From Laburnicola sp. R22_1 (taxonomy: Eukaryota; Ascomycota; Dothideomycetes; Pleosporales; Didymosphaeriaceae), in contig JACONQ010000007.1 of the NCBI GenBank assembly GCA_014281115.1, positions 3,162,001-3,226,000 on the forward strand: DNA of 64,000 bases, in the 5' to 3' direction. A program made the translations under genes and the position numbers. Positions 60,088 to 64,000 of the stretch are shown one piece after another. The notes beneath the pieces were generated by a model, which was given only the letters and a program-made list of their open reading frames with translations, ran no database searches and was not told where the DNA came from. The number at the start of each line of letters is the position of its first letter. Position 1 is the first letter of the stretch.

Positions 60088-60440
60088 CTAGCATAAAGGG
60101 CTAATTTATATATGCTAATAAACAGTCTCTAGTCTAGCCTATCTTACTACTTTACCTTTTTTAATGTGTTTTTAGCAGACCTATAGCTTTTCCTTATAGC
60201 GTTATACTATATACTAAAAGGTCTAGGATATATCTCTTTCTAATACTAGGTACTAAAGTTAATAATATAATATATAGTTGCCTATACAAATATAATATAA
60301 GTTTTATAAGTAGATATAAATTAGGTCTTTATCTATTCTTATATATATAGTATATTTAATTATTACGCAAGACCTAAAGGTAATAATTTAGTATAGCTAT
60401 CCCTTATTCTATAAATGCTATTGCCACTGGATAAATAGTC
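60088..60440. repeat. Y-module fragments in both orientations
   Basis: 60088-60245 repeats the Y end (minus). 60246-60410 matches the inner part of Y (plus). Confidence 0.55.
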
Positions 60441-60454
60441 TTATAACTATATAT

Positions 60455-61613
60455 TAAAGATCTTTGTTATATAGAAATTCTAACTAAGGATAAGTCTACA
60501 CTATATATAGAGAGAAGTAAAACAGAAGGTACTATAACCTAGTACCTAGTATATAGTTATAGTAACAAAATATATATAAAATAATAATAATTTTATTATT
60601 AGTATTCTATATAATAGTATTATTAATAGTAGTTAATATATAGTCTACTATCTAGTATAACTAAGTTACATATTATTTCTTAACTAGTACACTATTAGAG
60701 AGCTATACTAGAGCGTAGAGTTATAACTATAGTTTACTATACGTATATATTATAAGTCTGCCTTTTATAATATTTACAATATCTAAAAATTCTTTCTCTT
60801 TAACACACATAATACTAAGTTCTTTAAATCTAAGTTTTTAATATATATAGAAATCTAGCTTTCTAGTGTTCTAAAATTAAGTTATTTAATACCTATAGTT
60901 AGAGAGCTACTAAAGAATTTAAAACTAGTATAGACAACTAGCTAGGTAATATTAGCTATCTAGCCTACCTACTATAAAACATAGTTAAGACAGGCCTACT
61001 AGAGGACTAGATTAATTACACTATCTTAAAGGTTATAACTAATAATCTATTTAAACTATACACTATTTTTATATAACTCTAGATCTTTAAGTACAAGTCT
61101 ATCCTTTTATATAAAGGCCTAAGCAATAATATAGCAATATTTATATAATAATAATAGCTTCTTACTATTGCGCTATTAGCAAGGCTAAAGAATTGACTAA
61201 AATATAGTAATAGGTAACTAATAGAAAAAGAGAAAAAGTTTTTTTATATTGCTAGAGCGCACGCACAGCTATAGTAGAAGAAGCTTCTCGTAATAATTAA
61301 GATTTTACGAGTGTATAAGAATAATAAAAAGCAAAGATAGTAGCGTAATAAGGGTAAGAGTAAGTAGTAGTAGAGAAAGTATAAAGAAAATAAGTAGTGG
61401 CAAAGTCCTAGAAGGTAGTATATAGCTTACTAGTTTTAAGGAGGATCTACTATAAAAAAATAATAAAATAGTTAGGTTAGTTACTAGTAATATTCTTATT
61501 AATATTATTATAGTAAAAATAATATTAAAGAAATTATTAAGTACATAATATAGTGGTTAGCTAAACAGTCGGCCTAGGATCACGTAATATTACAAATTAA
61601 CTCTAGGGGAGAA
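60455..61613 (+). mobile_element. Retroposon family R, full-length copy E
   Basis: 1159 bp flanked by a perfect 14-bp direct repeat TTATAACTATATAT (60441-60454, 61614-61627). Same head, body and 3' end (AGGGGAGAA) as copy D. Strongly AT-converted; the frame seen in copy D is not readable. A microsatellite of AATACTAAT-like units follows at 61640-61690. Confidence 0.8.
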
Positions 61614-61789
61614 TTATAACTATATATATATAACAAAGCTAATAATACTAACAATACTAATAACACTAATAATACTAATAATATGACTAACTATATAGTA
61701 TATAAATTAGCCTAACTAATTTATTACACTATATTAAGAAAAATCTAAGTGGTTTAAGGACTATAAACACTAAGTTATTTCTTACTCTT

Positions 61790-62430
61790 TATTAATTTAG
61801 CTACCTAGTACTTAGCTAACATAATAATAAGTACTAAAGCTATATTAAAAAGTAATAGGCTAGAATTGCTAAAAGTTATTAAAGATATATAAAATACAAT
61901 AAGCTACTATTTAATTTAAAGGGCCTAGAGAATTATTAGCGTAAAGAATACTACTAGAAATAGATAATAAACGTATAGTAGATATATAAATACACGCTTA
62001 TACTATAAGATATTTATAAATAATAGATAAAGTAAGGCTAGTAAATTATTAAAGTGCTATTTAGTATTAAAAGTTAGGAGCGTACGTATAATTTATTATA
62101 TATTATAGTAGTAGTATATTTAGAAGTTTTAAGTAGTTAATTACTAGGTAATAGGGTAGTAGGTAGAGGTCTATTATCTAGTAAAGTAGTAAAAGATTAA
62201 AAGGTAGATGTTAGTTATTTAGTAATATAGTAGGTAGGTAAAGTGTTATTATTATAGGTTGTTTTAGAAACTAGGCAAGGTATTAGAAAAACTTTAACAT
62301 GCTTTAGCTTAACACGCATATAATATAATATTATATAGGCACTATAATATAATAAAAAAATAGTAATTAAGCGCAGTAGGGCCACTTAAAAACTAAATAA
62401 GTAGAGGCAGTTTATACTCTTGCCTAGAAG
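61790..62430 (-). repeat. XY repeat, X module
   Basis: Matches 46125-46769 and 1-2640 (without the pogo insertion), ending TTGCCTAGAAG. No Y partner adjoins it. Confidence 0.65.
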
Positions 62431-62684
62431 AAATATTTTATTAATATACACGTTTTGCACATTATATATAAGCGCTTATAGCGCCTTCTACCTAAAATAT
62501 TTTAACTTTAAATACTAAAGGTGCTTACTATCTATTCATTAGTAGTTTATAAATAATTATTTTTAAGCTTTTATAATAGCCATAGTAGTAAAAATAAAAA
62601 TAAAGGCTTATATTTAATAAATGTTAGGTTATAAATATAGCGTAACTTTATTAGAATAATACTTAAATTAAGAGAACTAATATA

Positions 62685-62886
62685 TTAAAAATCTTTGTTG
62701 TGTAAAGATTCTAACTAAGATTGAGTCCACACTATACACAAAGGGAAGTAAAATAGAAGGCACTTAAACCTAGTACCTAATACATAGTGGTAGTAATAAA
62801 ATATATACAAAATAATAATAATTTGTTGTTAACTTTATTTACGGTAGTATTGTCGACGATAGTTAATAGACAGTCTGCTATCTGGC
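62685..62886 (+). mobile_element. Retroposon family R, short copy F
   Basis: 202 bp with flanks AGAGAACTAATATA and AGAGAACCTATATA (62671-62684, 62887-62900; two differences). It retains GTCGACGATAG and GTCTGCTATCTGGC, so it helps define the short form's 3' end. Confidence 0.65.
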
Positions 62887-62964
62887 AGAGAACCTATATA
62901 TAATATAGAATTTAAACCTAAATACTAAATTTTAGCTTTATATAAATAAGCTTCTAATATAATA

Positions 62965-63260
62965 TTAATATAGCTTTCTCTTATAGCGTTGTACCGTATA
63001 CCACAAGGTCTGCGATATTTCTCTTTCTAATATAATATTAATATAGAAACTCTTAACTACTTTTATATTCTTAGCACGTAAGTTCTTAGTATCAGCTCTT
63101 TTTATACTATTTAAGATATTCTTAATAAGATAATCTTTTATACTAAACATTAGCTTTTTACGCTCTTTTTAATTACTAAGCAGGAGGCTCTGCTTTTTTT
63201 GTCATATTATTTAAGATGAAAGCATTTATCGTGTTACCCCTAGGTAATTAATTTAACGCC
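62965..63260. repeat. Y fragment and Z repeat copy
   Basis: 62971-63040 matches the end of the Y module (minus). 63146-63260 matches Z (CTCTTTTTAATTACTAAGCA...). Confidence 0.55.
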
Positions 63261-64000
63261 ACATACTAAAGATTAGAAAGGACTAAGTTTTAGTATCTAC
63301 GCTCTAGAGCAAATTTAAGCGCTTAAATAAGTTTAAAACTAGAATATTATAATTATTAATACAGTGCACTATAGCGCTACTATTAAGAATAGTGCTTACT
63401 AAAAATAAATAAGCTTTATAATAAAAAGTAGGATACATCCCTAAGTTAGTATTTAAGCTTATAGTAATAGTTTTAGTTTGGTTAAAAAGCATATAAGCTA
63501 TATTTTTAGAGTACCTTAGCTAACTTAAAGCACTAGATATCTTAGCTAATAAAATTTAACTAGCCTCTTTAATTTTTTTTTAAATTTATTTTACCTAAAT
63601 ATAAGATAATTAAGGAATTTTTTTAAGTTGCTAAGAGAATAACTAGTAGTTATTTCTTTAGCCTTTTTTAGTGTACGCGTACTTAAGAGTTTAATATTTA
63701 AAAAATACTAATAGTATTTATTCTTTAAAGGTAGCTTATATAAATAAGAATATAAAGCCTACTTACTATAACTACTACTTCTAGTTTAGTTTCTAGTACT
63801 TAAATTTATACTTATTTTTTAAAACTTATAAAAACTAAGCTTTTCTTACTTTAAGTAGACTTAATAAAATACTATTATAAAAGTACTAAGAAAACCTTTC
63901 TAACTTTATTAAACTTTTTTATAAACACAACTACATCCTATAGCTATACTATAGTAAAAGAAAATCTAGCTATAACCTTTTTTCTATATACTAGCTCTAT
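63261..64000. other. AT-rich end of window, no gene
   Basis: CpA/TpG-poor sequence. The short minus frame 63304-63492 has no recognisable feature. Confidence 0.5.

Overview
The window looks like a piece of a filamentous ascomycete (Pezizomycotina) genome with the two-compartment, AT-isochore architecture known from some Dothideomycetes. The evidence is short fungal introns, a HET-domain gene, GH43 and GH62 plant-cell-wall hydrolases, a P450, and Ty1/copia, pogo/Fot1, Tc1 and hAT transposons scarred by repeat-induced point mutation (RIP). In the AT-rich parts CpA and TpG are almost gone while CpG survives, and Trp and Gln codons of transposon proteins have become TAG/TAA. Naming a genus would be a guess. 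I see no tRNA, rRNA, telomere repeat or CRISPR.

Layout. 1-10.2 kb is AT-rich: a pogo element (165-2089) inside an unclassified repeat, a degenerate gag-like stretch, a complete copia element on the minus strand (3411-8941, TSD AAGTC) and a solo LTR (9597-9888, TSD ACTAT). 10.3-31.8 kb is a gene-type island, but almost everything in it is broken: a GH43 pseudogene, a HET gene split by an hAT transposon (13480-16425, 8-bp TSD), an uncharacterised pseudogene, a P450 and a beta-lactamase-like hydrolase arranged head to head (both pseudogenes), one intact secreted GH62 arabinofuranosidase (25946-26935), and a two-exon small secreted protein gene cut cleanly by a pogo transposon (28739-30838). Several MITEs and a short retroposon also lie here. 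31.8-64 kb is AT-rich nested repeat: copia-3 (32170-39800) carries a pogo element (36434-38928) whose left terminal repeat carries a 702-bp palindrome; copia-2 (39801-45223) sits at the 3' edge of copia-3; a second pogo element (48259-50837) carries a second palindrome (49370-50093); then come a Tc1-like transposase, two full-length copies of an unclassified retroposon with perfect 14-bp target duplications, and many copies of a modular ~1.3-kb repeat (called XY here).

The most interesting items are (i) two large palindromic fold-back elements that share an internal core but have different tips built of 17-bp direct repeats, both duplicating TA; (ii) a retroposon family in two size classes (about 0.2 kb and 1.2 kb) sharing a 5' head, with 9-17 bp target duplications; and (iii) two host genes whose reading frames join exactly across transposon insertions. 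As a set, the island reads as a former secondary-metabolism, cell-wall-degradation and self-recognition neighbourhood being eroded by transposons and by mutation; only GH62 still looks functional.
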